Source: a bacterium
GTDB lineage: Bacteria > JAHJDO01
Reading direction: 5' to 3'
Assembly (NCBI GenBank): GCA_030671985.1
Contig: DAOVHI010000031.1
Span: forward strand, 1-12,407
Length of the DNA: 12,407 nt
Shown here piece after piece: positions 1 to 6,201 of the stretch. Under the pieces are notes generated by a model that was given only the letters and a program-made list of their open reading frames with translations, did not search any database and was not told where the DNA came from. Both the position numbers and the translations under genes were made by a program. Position 1 is the first letter of the stretch; each line of letters begins with the position of its first letter.

Positions 1-125
1 TATTGACTGATAAGACTTGGTTAAAGAAAGTAAGTGAATTTGAGGGGGCTTTGTACCCAGGTCTAGAAATTAAGGCTTTCAATAGAGACCAAAAAGTGGA
101 AGCAGAAGCTTGGTTGTCGAGTTAG
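1..125 (+). CDS. C-terminal end of a SpoIIAA-like (STAS-fold) protein, 5' end outside window
   Basis: An open frame starting with the codon at base 3 runs 40 codons to a TAG at 123-125. It encodes a tail with an early DKTW, an aromatic/acidic stretch around IKAFNRDQ and the ending VEAEAWLSS. This pattern (a Trp after a short charged turn, then a beta strand ending in F, then an acidic helix ending in WL) is what I know from the C-terminus of SpoIIAA-like proteins (DUF3478), small STAS-fold proteins of uncertain role. Only about a third of the protein is visible. It lies just upstream of an attC-like site, so it may be the gene of the preceding integron cassette. Family assignment is by recollection of the motif, not a search. 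Confidence 0.55.
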   Translation, partial: LTDKTWLKKVSEFEGALYPGLEIKAFNRDQKVEAEAWLSS

Positions 126-147
126 GTTGGCATTAGTCGCTAAACAT

Positions 148-274
148 AGCTAACAAATGGGTTGAGTTGACGCGGGGGACTTTTGGTTCTTTTAAGCTGT
201 GTGGTGGGTTGGAGTTTCGTGGCTTCGTGTATTTTCAGTTATGTCCCCCGCGCAACTCACCCATACCGTTATGC
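148..274 (+). other. integron attC-like recombination site
   Basis: A 127-nt imperfect palindrome. The left half has an R''-like box AGCTAAC (148-154) followed by AAATGGGTTGAGTTGACGCG and GGGGAC. The right half is GTCCCCCGCGCAACTCACCCAT (243-264, 22 bases shown as two arms: GTCCCCCGCGC and AACTCACCCAT) and ends with the R' box GTTATGC (268-274). The arms pair almost completely, except for a few unpaired bases on the left arm (an extra T after GGGT, and GA before CGCG), as expected for extrahelical bases in attC. A loosely structured centre lies at 185-240. The length is close to that of Vibrio-type VCR sites. The R'' box departs from consensus RYYYAAC at one position. Cleavage would fall between G268 and T269. 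No integrase gene is in the window. Confidence 0.7.
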
Positions 275-320
275 TACTTAAAAGCAACCAAAAATTTATA
301 ATAAAAATTGGAGAATAAAT

Positions 321-884
321 ATGAATCGAATATCGCCAGTAATTTGTATAATACTATCATTAAGCATTGGGGGGTGTGCTACTACTGGTGGTAAAACTTC
401 AGCGGAAAAGCGCCAGTCAGTTCTCGCCATGAAAAATGAAGTGCTGTCAGATCTCTATAAACTAAAGCCAGACGTTAAATCTCAAATTTCCAGTGCCCCA
501 GGTTATGCTGTATTCAGCAACGTTAATATCAATATTATTTTTGCCAGTTTCGGTGGCGGATATGGTGTAGTCAAAAATAATAAGACTGGTAAACACACGT
601 TTATGAAAATGGGTGAGGTTGGCATCGGTTTAGTCCTTGGCGCTAAAGACTTCCGCGCAGTGTTCGTATTCCATAGATCTGATGCCATGAAACGTTTTGT
701 ATCTCATGGCTGGGCTTTTGGTATTCAAGCTGATGCAACAGCTAAGGCTAAAGACAAAGGTGCGGCTGTTGGTGGTGAGTTTGCTCTTAATAATATCACT
801 ATATATCAGCTAACAGAGACTGGTTTAGCTCTTCAGGCAACGATTAAAGGCACAAAATACTGGAAAGATGATTCGTTAAATTAA
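321..884 (+). CDS. SYLF-domain (YSC84/DUF500) lipoprotein, integron cassette gene
   Basis: A 187-aa protein. Residues 1-19 form a hydrophobic signal ending in a lipobox-like SIGGC, so the mature protein should be lipid-anchored at Cys19. From about residue 30 on it matches the SYLF/YSC84 lipid-binding domain: an N-terminal helix rich in K/E, the signature APGYAVFSNV (about 60-69), glycine-rich FGGGYGVV, and a C-terminal beta-rich part with GWAFGIQADATAKA and GAAVGGEF. Bacterial members are periplasmic or surface lipoproteins of unclear function; the eukaryotic domain binds phosphoinositides. The start is supported by GGAG seven bases before the ATG. The gene lies between two attC-like sites in the same orientation, the normal layout of an integron gene cassette. 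No promoter of its own is obvious, which is usual for cassettes. Confidence 0.85.
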   Translation: MNRISPVICIILSLSIGGCATTGGKTSAEKRQSVLAMKNEVLSDLYKLKPDVKSQISSAPGYAVFSNVNINIIFASFGGGYGVVKNNKTGKHTFMKMGEVGIGLVLGAKDFRAVFVFHRSDAMKRFVSHGWAFGIQADATAKAKDKGAAVGGEFALNNITIYQLTETGLALQATIKGTKYWKDDSLN

Positions 885-893
885 CTTATTAAA

Positions 894-951
894 GCATAAC
901 AAGTCATTCAACCAGACCACTTATAGCGATTAGGCAATTCAGTCGTTAGCC
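894..951 (+). other. degenerate attC-like site downstream of the SYLF gene
   Basis: GCATAAC (894-900) followed by AAGTCATTCAACCAGACC, and 58 nt later AATTCAGTC plus GTTAGCC (945-951). The outer boxes resemble attC R'' and R', and the length equals the shortest known attC sites. The arms are only weakly complementary, so the site is either decayed or a chance resemblance. Its place just after the stop codon of the SYLF gene favours a cassette boundary. Confidence 0.4.
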
Positions 952-960
952 CAAAGGTAA

Positions 961-1078
961 ATCCTCAGTGAAAGCCGTCTACTGTCTGTCATTCCCGCAG
1001 TGGTAAGCGGGAATCCAGCATTTCAAAACATAGATTCCTGCTAAAAATCCGCAGGAATGACGTGCTTTACTGAGGATC
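961..1078. repeat. 118-bp palindromic MITE/REP-like element
   Basis: The element has near-perfect terminal inverted repeats: ATCCTCAGTGAAAGC at 961-975 against GCTTTACTGAGGAT at 1065-1078. Inside are two nested arms, GTCATTCCCGC...GCGGGAATCC (988-1017) and GATTCCTGC...GCAGGAATGAC (1032-1061), each a small hairpin and together one long palindrome. The inner GTCATTCC/GGAATGAC motif is known from dispersed palindromic repeats in many Proteobacteria and other bacteria. No open reading frame lies inside, so it would be non-autonomous. Its right end is 9 bases from the stop codon of the truncated lolA-like gene. Confidence 0.75.
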
Positions 1079-1087
1079 TATTGAAAT

Positions 1088-1357
1088 CTAAACTATTACA
1101 TTTCCCATTGTATAAGTATGCCATGCGAAAAGATTTGGCTTTTGAAGAAATATTTTGCCCTTTAAAATAATCTTCCTGTCAAAAATTGCCAAATTTTTCT
1201 CTTGAACAAAACAAGTTTGCAAAGTTTTTATATCCGACATTTTTTCTTCAAGTCTACTAAGCACATCATTCACACTCTGCTCAGCATAACCATTGAGTGA
1301 GAATAGGAACATACATAATGTGATTAGTATTATCGTGATTTTCTTTATATTTATCAT
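1088..1357 (-). pseudogene. truncated lolA-like outer-membrane lipoprotein carrier gene (5' part only)
   Basis: The 89-aa product starts with a clean signal peptide (residues 1-25, cleavage after GYA). Then comes an N-terminal LolA pattern: SRLEEKMSDIKTLQTCFVQEK, the short strand GKIFLQKPNLFAWHT, and an abrupt end at GNVIV. LolA proteins are periplasmic, usually about 200 aa, and carry lipoproteins to the outer membrane. Here everything after the first beta strands is missing. The frame ends in a stop 9 bases before the palindromic element at 961-1078, and what follows that element is cassette DNA, so the 3' part was evidently lost by insertion or recombination. Upstream there is a TATAAT at 1366-1371 only 8 bases from the ATG and no Shine-Dalgarno sequence, so expression is doubtful. 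It is a remnant, or at most a small secreted protein. Confidence 0.65.
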
Positions 1358-1494
1358 AATTTATAATTATACTAAGATTCTGTATATTTTACAGGGGAAA
1401 AGATAGTGGGGCTAATACGGAGAATATTCCATTTGCAATAGAAAATTAGTCAGTTGCGGAGGTATGAGTACTAAACTCAATCGTTTTGTTGAGC

Positions 1495-1884
1495 TTATTT
1501 CCTGTAGAGGTTTATTCCTACATTGGTCTCGTCAAGTGACCAAGCACCAGGGGTAAACAAACCGATACAAGGAAACAAAAAGAACAAGGTTCCGACTGCA
1601 TCAAGTGCCCCAGTGGCGTTGAAATGATGCCCAATCGTCCTCTGGTAGGGAACATATCCTTCCTTGTGGCACTGAAGCGCAACATCACGGTTTCTCTTGA
1701 CCCTGACTTGGGCGGGAGAACTGTGACGTTGTCCATTTACAATTAGAATCGCATCTTCCTGGTCACATATAATATTGAGAGTCTGACGATGTCCTCGAAA
1801 CGCAGAGCACCCAGTTGCCCCCACAAGAAGAAATAAGCACATTCCGATACTCGCCACGATCTTTATTGTCTTTTTCGGGTTCAT
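1495..1884 (-). CDS. small lipoprotein with PEGA-like domain
   Basis: A 129-aa product counted from the ATG at 1884. A second in-frame ATG two codons earlier (1890) touches the AGGAG ribosome site, whereas the 1884 ATG has a six-base gap, so I place the start there. Residues 1-26 are a signal with a lipobox-like GATGC. Next comes a beta-rich stretch with the pattern ILIVNGQ...SPAQVRVKRNRDVALQCHKEGY, which is how PEGA-like domains look (short extracellular beta sandwiches). The C-terminal part contains GALDAVGTLFFLFPCIGLF, a hydrophobic glycine-rich segment, then a final strand. Related small lipoproteins are widespread and uncharacterised. No operon partner is apparent, and the nearest genes are the lolA remnant and a toxin-antitoxin pair. 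Confidence 0.65.
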   Translation of the reverse strand: MNPKKTIKIVASIGMCLFLLVGATGCSAFRGHRQTLNIICDQEDAILIVNGQRHSSPAQVRVKRNRDVALQCHKEGYVPYQRTIGHHFNATGALDAVGTLFFLFPCIGLFTPGAWSLDETNVGINLYRK

Positions 1885-2084
1885 TATCATCTCCTTTTTT
1901 ATTTTCGTTACTTTTAACTCTACAACTTCCCAATATTTATGTCAAATTTTTTGCTAATTTATTTCCTAATATTGTCAGATAAAAAATAAAAGCAGATTGC
2001 TGACAGGAGAACTTGATCTTCTTAAAACCGTCGAAGCTAGAGAAGATTTTAGATTATTCTTTTCCAGTGAGAAGGATTATATGC

Positions 2085-2339
2085 TTACTCTCCATAGTGA
2101 GTTCTGGCTCTATGGATATAAATCGTCTTTTTCTTCTCGTCCACGGAATAAACAATTCTATCGTTATATGAAAGTCTAACGGAGAAAAAGCCTGTAAGAT
2201 CACCGATTAATTTTTTACCTGAATATGGTTCCTCAGCAACTTGTTTTAGCAGAATTTCTTTGAGCTTTTGCTTTAATTTGGGGGATAATTTTGCCGTATC
2301 TTTGAAAGCAGTTTTTGTGAATCGAATTTCATAAGGCAT
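2085..2339 (-). CDS. RelE/ParE-superfamily toxin (Txe/YoeB-like)
   Basis: An 84-aa basic protein. The N-terminal strand YEIRFTKTAFKD, two helices with many Lys, then GDLTGFFSVRLSYNDRIVYSVD and the C-terminal IYIHRARTHYGE match the RelE fold of Txe/YoeB-type toxins. Those toxins cleave mRNA at the ribosome. The Arg in SVRLSYNDRIVY and the terminal His-Tyr (HYG) are at positions where family members have catalytic residues. It is normal length for the family. Its start ATG shares one base with the TAA of the upstream antitoxin gene (TAATG), giving strict translational coupling. Identification as a toxin is strong; the exact subfamily is less certain. Confidence 0.88.
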   Translation of the reverse strand: MPYEIRFTKTAFKDTAKLSPKLKQKLKEILLKQVAEEPYSGKKLIGDLTGFFSVRLSYNDRIVYSVDEKKKTIYIHRARTHYGE

Positions 2340-2599
2340 TATTTTGCATTTCCAAAAACTTCATTAAAGGAAACGGTTTCTCCCTCTTTCATTTGTTTTA
2401 CAGATTTAGAAATGCTTTCTCTGAAACCATGAATTGAAAGAAGTTCTAAAGTCTCCTGAAGACTATCAAATTCCTCTTCTGACATTAAAACCACGTCCCC
2501 TTTTTTATAATGAATGTGATATATTTGATGCTTTTTAGTCGCCCCTTTAATCATATCAAAAAACCCATTTCTAGCATCCGTTGCAGTTAAAGTAGTCAT
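2339..2599 (-). CDS. Phd/YefM-family antitoxin
   Basis: An 86-aa protein. The N-terminal half (TLTATDARNGFFDMIKGAT, then HIHYKKGDVVLMSEEEFDSLQETLELL) is the Phd/YefM DNA-binding fold: the start TATDAR, a beta hairpin, and the VLMSEEEFDSLQETL helix are typical. The C-terminal 30 residues are acidic and helical (KQMKEGETVSFNEVF), the part that wraps and neutralises the toxin in this family. It precedes its toxin with one-base overlap. The start is supported by GAGGA upstream of the ATG, and the promoter with operator half-sites lies directly upstream. Such antitoxins repress their own operon, more tightly with the toxin bound. Confidence 0.9.
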   Translation of the reverse strand: MTTLTATDARNGFFDMIKGATKKHQIYHIHYKKGDVVLMSEEEFDSLQETLELLSIHGFRESISKSVKQMKEGETVSFNEVFGNAK

Positions 2600-2618
2600 T
2601 TAATTTTCCTCATAATTA

Positions 2619-2638
2619 ATGTACCATTTTACGTACAT
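2619..2638 (-). promoter_or_regulatory. autoregulatory operator of the toxin-antitoxin operon
   Basis: Perfect inverted repeat ATGTAC-N8-GTACAT. The two half-sites, TGTACC and CGTACA, differ by one base each from TGTACA and have centres 12 bases apart. TGTACA pairs at this spacing are what I recall for the E. coli yefM-yoeB operator. The repeat starts directly downstream of the -10 box, so bound antitoxin would block RNA polymerase. Confidence 0.7.
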
Positions 2639-2666
2639 ATAATACATCGTTTTTCTTGTTTGTCAA
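2639..2666 (-). promoter_or_regulatory. sigma-70-type promoter of the toxin-antitoxin operon
   Basis: On the minus strand, TTGACA (2661-2666) and TATTAT (2639-2644) are separated by 16 bases. The -35 is a perfect consensus. The predicted start falls inside the operator at 2619-2638, about 40 bases before the antitoxin ATG. Confidence 0.75.
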
Positions 2667-2742
2667 TTTGTTTTCTTGAATATAGAAAGCGGATTTATCC
2701 GACCCGAAAAAAATTCGACTGATTATTTCAATAAGACGGAAA

Positions 2743-2868
2743 CTAACTTTGATTCTCTTCGGACTGTGTATTTTTTTTATCTAGTTTGCGTTGTCTTTTT
2801 TCTTCCCGCTTTTTCTTTTTTGCCAAATCTTTCATACGTCTTTCATGTTGATAATTAGTCTTTGCCAT
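2743..2868 (-). CDS. small, highly basic conserved protein (41 aa)
   Basis: The ATG at 2866-2868 opens a 41-codon frame ending in TAG (2743-2745). The product begins MAKTNYQHERRMKDLAKK and continues as an almost uninterrupted run of Lys, Arg and Glu (KKKREEKRQRKLDKK) before a polar acidic tail. It should be a single charged helix. I recall very similar tiny proteins beginning MAKTNY in deltaproteobacteria and other anaerobes, annotated only as hypothetical; no function is known to me, though nucleic-acid or ribosome binding would suit the charge. The ATG lies three bases after the stop of the aminotransferase gene, so it is probably the last gene of that transcript and translated by reinitiation, with only a weak AAGAG upstream. 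Confidence 0.75.
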   Translation of the reverse strand: MAKTNYQHERRMKDLAKKKKREEKRQRKLDKKNTQSEENQS

Positions 2869-2871
2869 TTA

Positions 2872-4113
2872 TTATACTCTTAGCCCTTCAGCGTTTTCTT
2901 TGATTTTCTTAATTGCTCCAACGATATCATCCATATCCTCTTTAGTCCCAAGAAGCATCTCCTGTCTTAGCCATACAGCCTCCCTTTTGGAGATTCGTTC
3001 AGTAACAGGACAGGAAGCCCCTGAGAAATCTATTTCATTTCCATAATACGGACAGGATAAAGGACAAAAGCCCGGACCTTTTCCTTTTTTCTGAAACAAC
3101 GGATTCTCATATAAAGGAAACGGATAACCTGGTCTGCATGGAATTCCTTCTGCTTCAAGAGCCTTTAAAAAGAGCTCTCTTGGAATGCCGCAAAACTTGT
3201 CTTCAAGATATTTGAATATGTAGATGTGATAAGGTCTTTTTGTTACTCTTGAATCTGTTTTTAAGGTTTTGATCCCGTCTATTTGCGAAAGCTTTTCGTC
3301 TAGATATTCTGCATTTTCCCTGCGTTTTTCCTCAAGCCCCTCAAATCGATCTAATTGGACAATCAAGAGAGCTGCCTGAAACTCTGTCATGCGGTAATTC
3401 CCTGCAAGAATATAGTGTTCATACCATCCCTTGCCTTTTCCTCTTCCGCAATTTGTGTATGAGCGAGCAGCTTCTGCAAGTTCAGCGTTATCTGTTAAAA
3501 GTACTCCACCTTCTCCTGCATTTAAATTCTTGCTGGCTTGAAAGCTAAACTCTCCAATATCTCCAATAACGCCAACTCCCTTATCGCGCCACTTGGCGCT
3601 CCATGCCTGCGCAGCGTCTTCTATGACCTTTAAGTTGTATTTCGCCGCGAGTTCCATAATCCTGTCCATATCAGCCGGCTGACCTGCTATATGGACAGGC
3701 ATAATAGCTTTGGTTTTTTTTGTAATTAGTTTCTCTATGCTTTCAGGACTGATACACAAAGTATCTTCGGATATATCAGCAAAAATAGGCATAGCGTTCG
3801 CTTTGAGAACGGAACTTGCTGTTGCTACAAATGTGTAAGCGGGAACAATAACCTCGTCGCCCGCTCCAATCCCGCAAACAATAAGCGCAATTTCCAGGCC
3901 AATTGTTCCGTTACATGTCGTTACAGCGTATTTTGCTCCCTGAAAATCGGCGAATTTTTTCTCAAATTCCGCGATCTTCTCTCCGTACCACCATTTACCG
4001 CTGTCGATAACATCACAAACAGCTTTCTTTTCCTCTTCTCCGAAAACAGGCCATCCGGGAAAAGATTTAGTTCTCGTTGGCAGACCGCCGTTAATCGCAA
4101 GTTTAGTAGAGAT
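2872..4113 (-). CDS. DegT/DnrJ/EryC1/StrS-family PLP-dependent aminotransferase
   Basis: A fold-type I aminotransferase of about 413 aa, a family that typically aminates sugar or cyclitol ketones. The conserved N-terminus KLAINGGLPTRTKSFPGWP is present, followed by the PLP-phosphate loop region TTCNGTIGLEIAL, EVIVPAYTFVATAS, EDAAQAWSAKW (cofactor Asp near 166) and FSFQASKNLNAGEGGV with the Schiff-base Lys near 195. The first ATG in frame (3792) lies about 107 residues inside the fold, so it is not the real start. Upstream the frame is open to a TGA at 4117-4119, with no ATG, GTG or TTG. The only way to include LAINGG is a rare ATC at 4113, an ATT at 4095, or a one-base slip on the A5 run from the ATG at 4120. 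I give 4113 as a working start. It overlaps the aldolase end by 11 bases. Substrate unknown. Confidence 0.85.
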   Translation of the reverse strand: MSTKLAINGGLPTRTKSFPGWPVFGEEEKKAVCDVIDSGKWWYGEKIAEFEKKFADFQGAKYAVTTCNGTIGLEIALIVCGIGAGDEVIVPAYTFVATASSVLKANAMPIFADISEDTLCISPESIEKLITKKTKAIMPVHIAGQPADMDRIMELAAKYNLKVIEDAAQAWSAKWRDKGVGVIGDIGEFSFQASKNLNAGEGGVLLTDNAELAEAARSYTNCGRGKGKGWYEHYILAGNYRMTEFQAALLIVQLDRFEGLEEKRRENAEYLDEKLSQIDGIKTLKTDSRVTKRPYHIYIFKYLEDKFCGIPRELFLKALEAEGIPCRPGYPFPLYENPLFQKKGKGPGFCPLSCPYYGNEIDFSGASCPVTERISKREAVWLRQEMLLGTKEDMDDIVGAIKKIKENAEGLRV

Positions 4114-5092
4114 TTTTCATATCCCCCAAAGTTTTGTGTTCATAGTCAGAAGCATGTCCTGCCGTTCCAAAATCAATCATCTTGCTCTTCACCCATTTTT
4201 TAATAGCTTCCCTTGCTTCACCAAGATATTTTCTTTGATCAAAAACCTCAGGATGTTCGGAAAAATATTTTCTTATTGCTCCTGTACAGGCAAGCCGCCC
4301 GTCGGTATCTATATTGATTTTTCTGACACCAAGTTTGATAGCTTTTTGAATCATATCTACAGGAACTCCCATAGCTTTCTGTACATTTCCGCCGTATTTA
4401 TTTATTTCTTCTATTAATTCAGCAGGAACGCTTGAAGAACCATGCATAACAAGAGTTGTATCAGGACAATTACTGTGTGTTTTCTCTATAATATCAAATG
4501 CTAAGACCGGTGTTGCTTTGAATTTGTGAGCTCCGTGAGAGGTTCCTATAGCAAGAGCTAATGCGTCAACCTTTGTCTGTCGAATAAATTTTATAGCATC
4601 TTCAGGATCTGTCAGAATAATTTCACTTGCTGCTATTTCATCCTCAATTCCACCAAGAGTTCCAAGCTCACCCTCTACCGTAACTCCAAACCGGTGCGCA
4701 TATTCAGCAGCCTTCTGTGTAATTTCAGCGTTACCTTCAAAGCTTCTTGGCGTTTTTCCGTCTTCTTCCAAAGATCCGCCAATCATTACAGAAGTAAATC
4801 CCAGATCTATAACCTCTTTAACCAGTTCAAGGCTTGCCCCATGATCAAGATGCAGAACAACAGGAATATCCTTGTATGTGTCTGCCGCAACATTAACCAT
4901 TGCAACTAGCAACTTTTTGTCTGTATATTTTAGCGCTGTTTTTGAAACCTGGATTATAACTGGAGATTTAGTTTCATCCGCAGCCCACATTATTGCCTGC
5001 AGCTGCTCCATATTGTTAACGTTATAAGCCCCTACTCCATAATCCCCTTTTTCTGCTTCGTCCAAAACCTGCCTCATCGGTACGAGTGACAT
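4103..5092 (-). CDS. fba: class II fructose-1,6-bisphosphate aldolase (CbbA-type)
   Basis: A 329-aa zinc-dependent aldolase that splits fructose-1,6-bisphosphate into dihydroxyacetone phosphate and glyceraldehyde-3-phosphate in glycolysis or gluconeogenesis (EC 4.1.2.13). Visible family marks are HLDHG with Asp83 and zinc ligand His84, EGELG (Glu142), GTSHG (His186), LVMHGSSSVP (His217) and KINIDTDGRLA (phosphate binding, about 258-268). The insert EDGKTP and the HGSSSVP segment are those of the CbbA-like subgroup. One oddity is that the usual VM[IM]DGS reads VMIGGS, so Asp105 is replaced by Gly through one base (GGC for GAC). The start has AAAAGGAG eight bases ahead. The last codons overlap the aminotransferase start, suggesting a joint transcript. 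Confidence 0.92.
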   Translation of the reverse strand: MSLVPMRQVLDEAEKGDYGVGAYNVNNMEQLQAIMWAADETKSPVIIQVSKTALKYTDKKLLVAMVNVAADTYKDIPVVLHLDHGASLELVKEVIDLGFTSVMIGGSLEEDGKTPRSFEGNAEITQKAAEYAHRFGVTVEGELGTLGGIEDEIAASEIILTDPEDAIKFIRQTKVDALALAIGTSHGAHKFKATPVLAFDIIEKTHSNCPDTTLVMHGSSSVPAELIEEINKYGGNVQKAMGVPVDMIQKAIKLGVRKINIDTDGRLACTGAIRKYFSEHPEVFDQRKYLGEAREAIKKWVKSKMIDFGTAGHASDYEHKTLGDMKNLY

Positions 5093-5143
5093 CTTGCTTC
5101 TCCTTTTAGTGATTAAAGATTATTAGTTTGAATTTGAGTCCGC

Positions 5144-5149
5144 ATTATA
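5144..5149 (-). promoter_or_regulatory. probable -10 box ahead of the aldolase gene
   Basis: A perfect TATAAT on the minus strand in the 92-base gap between hydE and the aldolase gene, about 52 bases before the ATG. The -35 region (TTTAAT or GTTTAA) is poor. It suggests that the aldolase-aminotransferase-small protein group can be transcribed apart from the hyd operon. Confidence 0.4.
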
Positions 5150-5184
5150 ATACACAACATAAGAAAATTAAACTGTAAAATTCA

Positions 5185-6201
5185 CTATTTCTCTCTGATT
5201 GATATTAGAGAATGTCCGTGGTCTTGCGCGATTTTTCTGCCGATTTTCTTTACTCTGTTTTCCATACAGTATCTGCATGTTATAGGGTCTTCGCCTATGC
5301 ACGGTTTATCAGGATAGAGCCTGTAATTTTGCTTGTATTTCTGCGGTGTAATATTCGGCATTACAACGTTAGCTCCTGATTGTAATATTATTTCTCTGGC
5401 ATCGGAGCGCAATATATCCATGGCCGTAGTAGCAGGCAGGAGAACTTTCGGACAGAGGATTCTAACCAATGCGATGAATTTTTGCACAATAGAAAAATTC
5501 CCATTTTTACTACCAGAAAGAGGTGTGTCGTCATTTGAGATATAAGGCCCTGCTCCTACCATGTGAAAGTTCCATTTTTTAATGAACAGAATATCGTCCG
5601 CTATGTCCTTTATTGTTTGCCCCGGCAGGCCTATCATACATCCGCTGCCAACCTGATATCCAAGATCAGAGAACCATTGGAGACATTTCAATCTTTCATG
5701 ATAATCATCATCAGGATGCAGTTTCTTGAACAGGTTTTCATTACTTGTTTCAAATCTTAGCAGATACCTGTCTGCGCCTGCATCTTTGAATACCTTATAT
5801 TCATCAAAACTTCGCTCCCCGATACTGAGAGTTACAGCCAGATCAGTATGCGTTTTAATGTCTTCTATTAATTTAGTTAATATCTTCTTGGTAAACCATA
5901 TGTCTTCACCTGACTGGAGAACGATTGTTTTAATACCGTGTTTATCTATCAGAACGGCTGTCCGGAGAATTTCTTCAGGAGACATCCTGTAACGAGGAAT
6001 CTTTTTGTTTGATTTACGAAGACCACAGTAGAGACAATCTTTTCTGCAAAAATTTGAAAATTCGCATATGCCTCTTAGATGAACTTCTTCACCGACATTT
6101 TCTCTTCTTATATAGTCAGCTTGCTTAACGATATCAGAGAAATCGTCTTTCTTTAATATTTCAATTATGTCATGTTTAGAAATATATGTCTCTTTCTCCA
6201 T
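5185..6201 (-). CDS. hydE: [FeFe]-hydrogenase H-cluster radical SAM maturase HydE
   Basis: A 338-aa radical SAM protein from the ATG at 6201. An earlier TTG (6207) is possible, but AAGAG sits six bases before the ATG. HydE helps to build the bridging dithiomethylamine ligand of the H-cluster. The radical SAM cluster motif is FCRKDCLYC (Cys52, 56, 59 from the ATG), in the HydE context LRGICEFSNFC. Other family marks are RFETSNENLFKKLHP, GSGCMIGLPGQT and the C-terminal PNITPQKYKQNYRLYPDKPC. The three C-terminal cysteines (CIGEDPITCRYC) correspond to the accessory Fe-S site seen in Thermotoga HydE, which many homologues lack. The 5' end overlaps hydG by 26 bases, and it is the last maturase gene of the operon. 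Confidence 0.95.
   Translation of the reverse strand: MEKETYISKHDIIEILKKDDFSDIVKQADYIRRENVGEEVHLRGICEFSNFCRKDCLYCGLRKSNKKIPRYRMSPEEILRTAVLIDKHGIKTIVLQSGEDIWFTKKILTKLIEDIKTHTDLAVTLSIGERSFDEYKVFKDAGADRYLLRFETSNENLFKKLHPDDDYHERLKCLQWFSDLGYQVGSGCMIGLPGQTIKDIADDILFIKKWNFHMVGAGPYISNDDTPLSGSKNGNFSIVQKFIALVRILCPKVLLPATTAMDILRSDAREIILQSGANVVMPNITPQKYKQNYRLYPDKPCIGEDPITCRYCMENRVKKIGRKIAQDHGHSLISIREK

Noticed and set aside
1981-2001. AGCA-ATC-TGCT hairpin with T-rich tail on the minus strand as terminator of the toxin operon
   Set aside because: The stem has only four pairs and could be chance in AT-rich DNA.
1997-2179. Plus-strand frame of 60 codons ending inside the toxin gene
   Set aside because: It starts at a TTG, overlaps the well-supported toxin on the other strand and matches no family I know.
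2690-2701. CGGATTTATCCG palindrome downstream of the small basic protein gene
   Set aside because: Loop of only two bases and no T tract; not convincing as terminator.
2676-2858. Plus-strand frame of 60 codons, Phe-rich
   Set aside because: It is the antisense of the small basic protein gene; the Phe run is the complement of its Lys codons.
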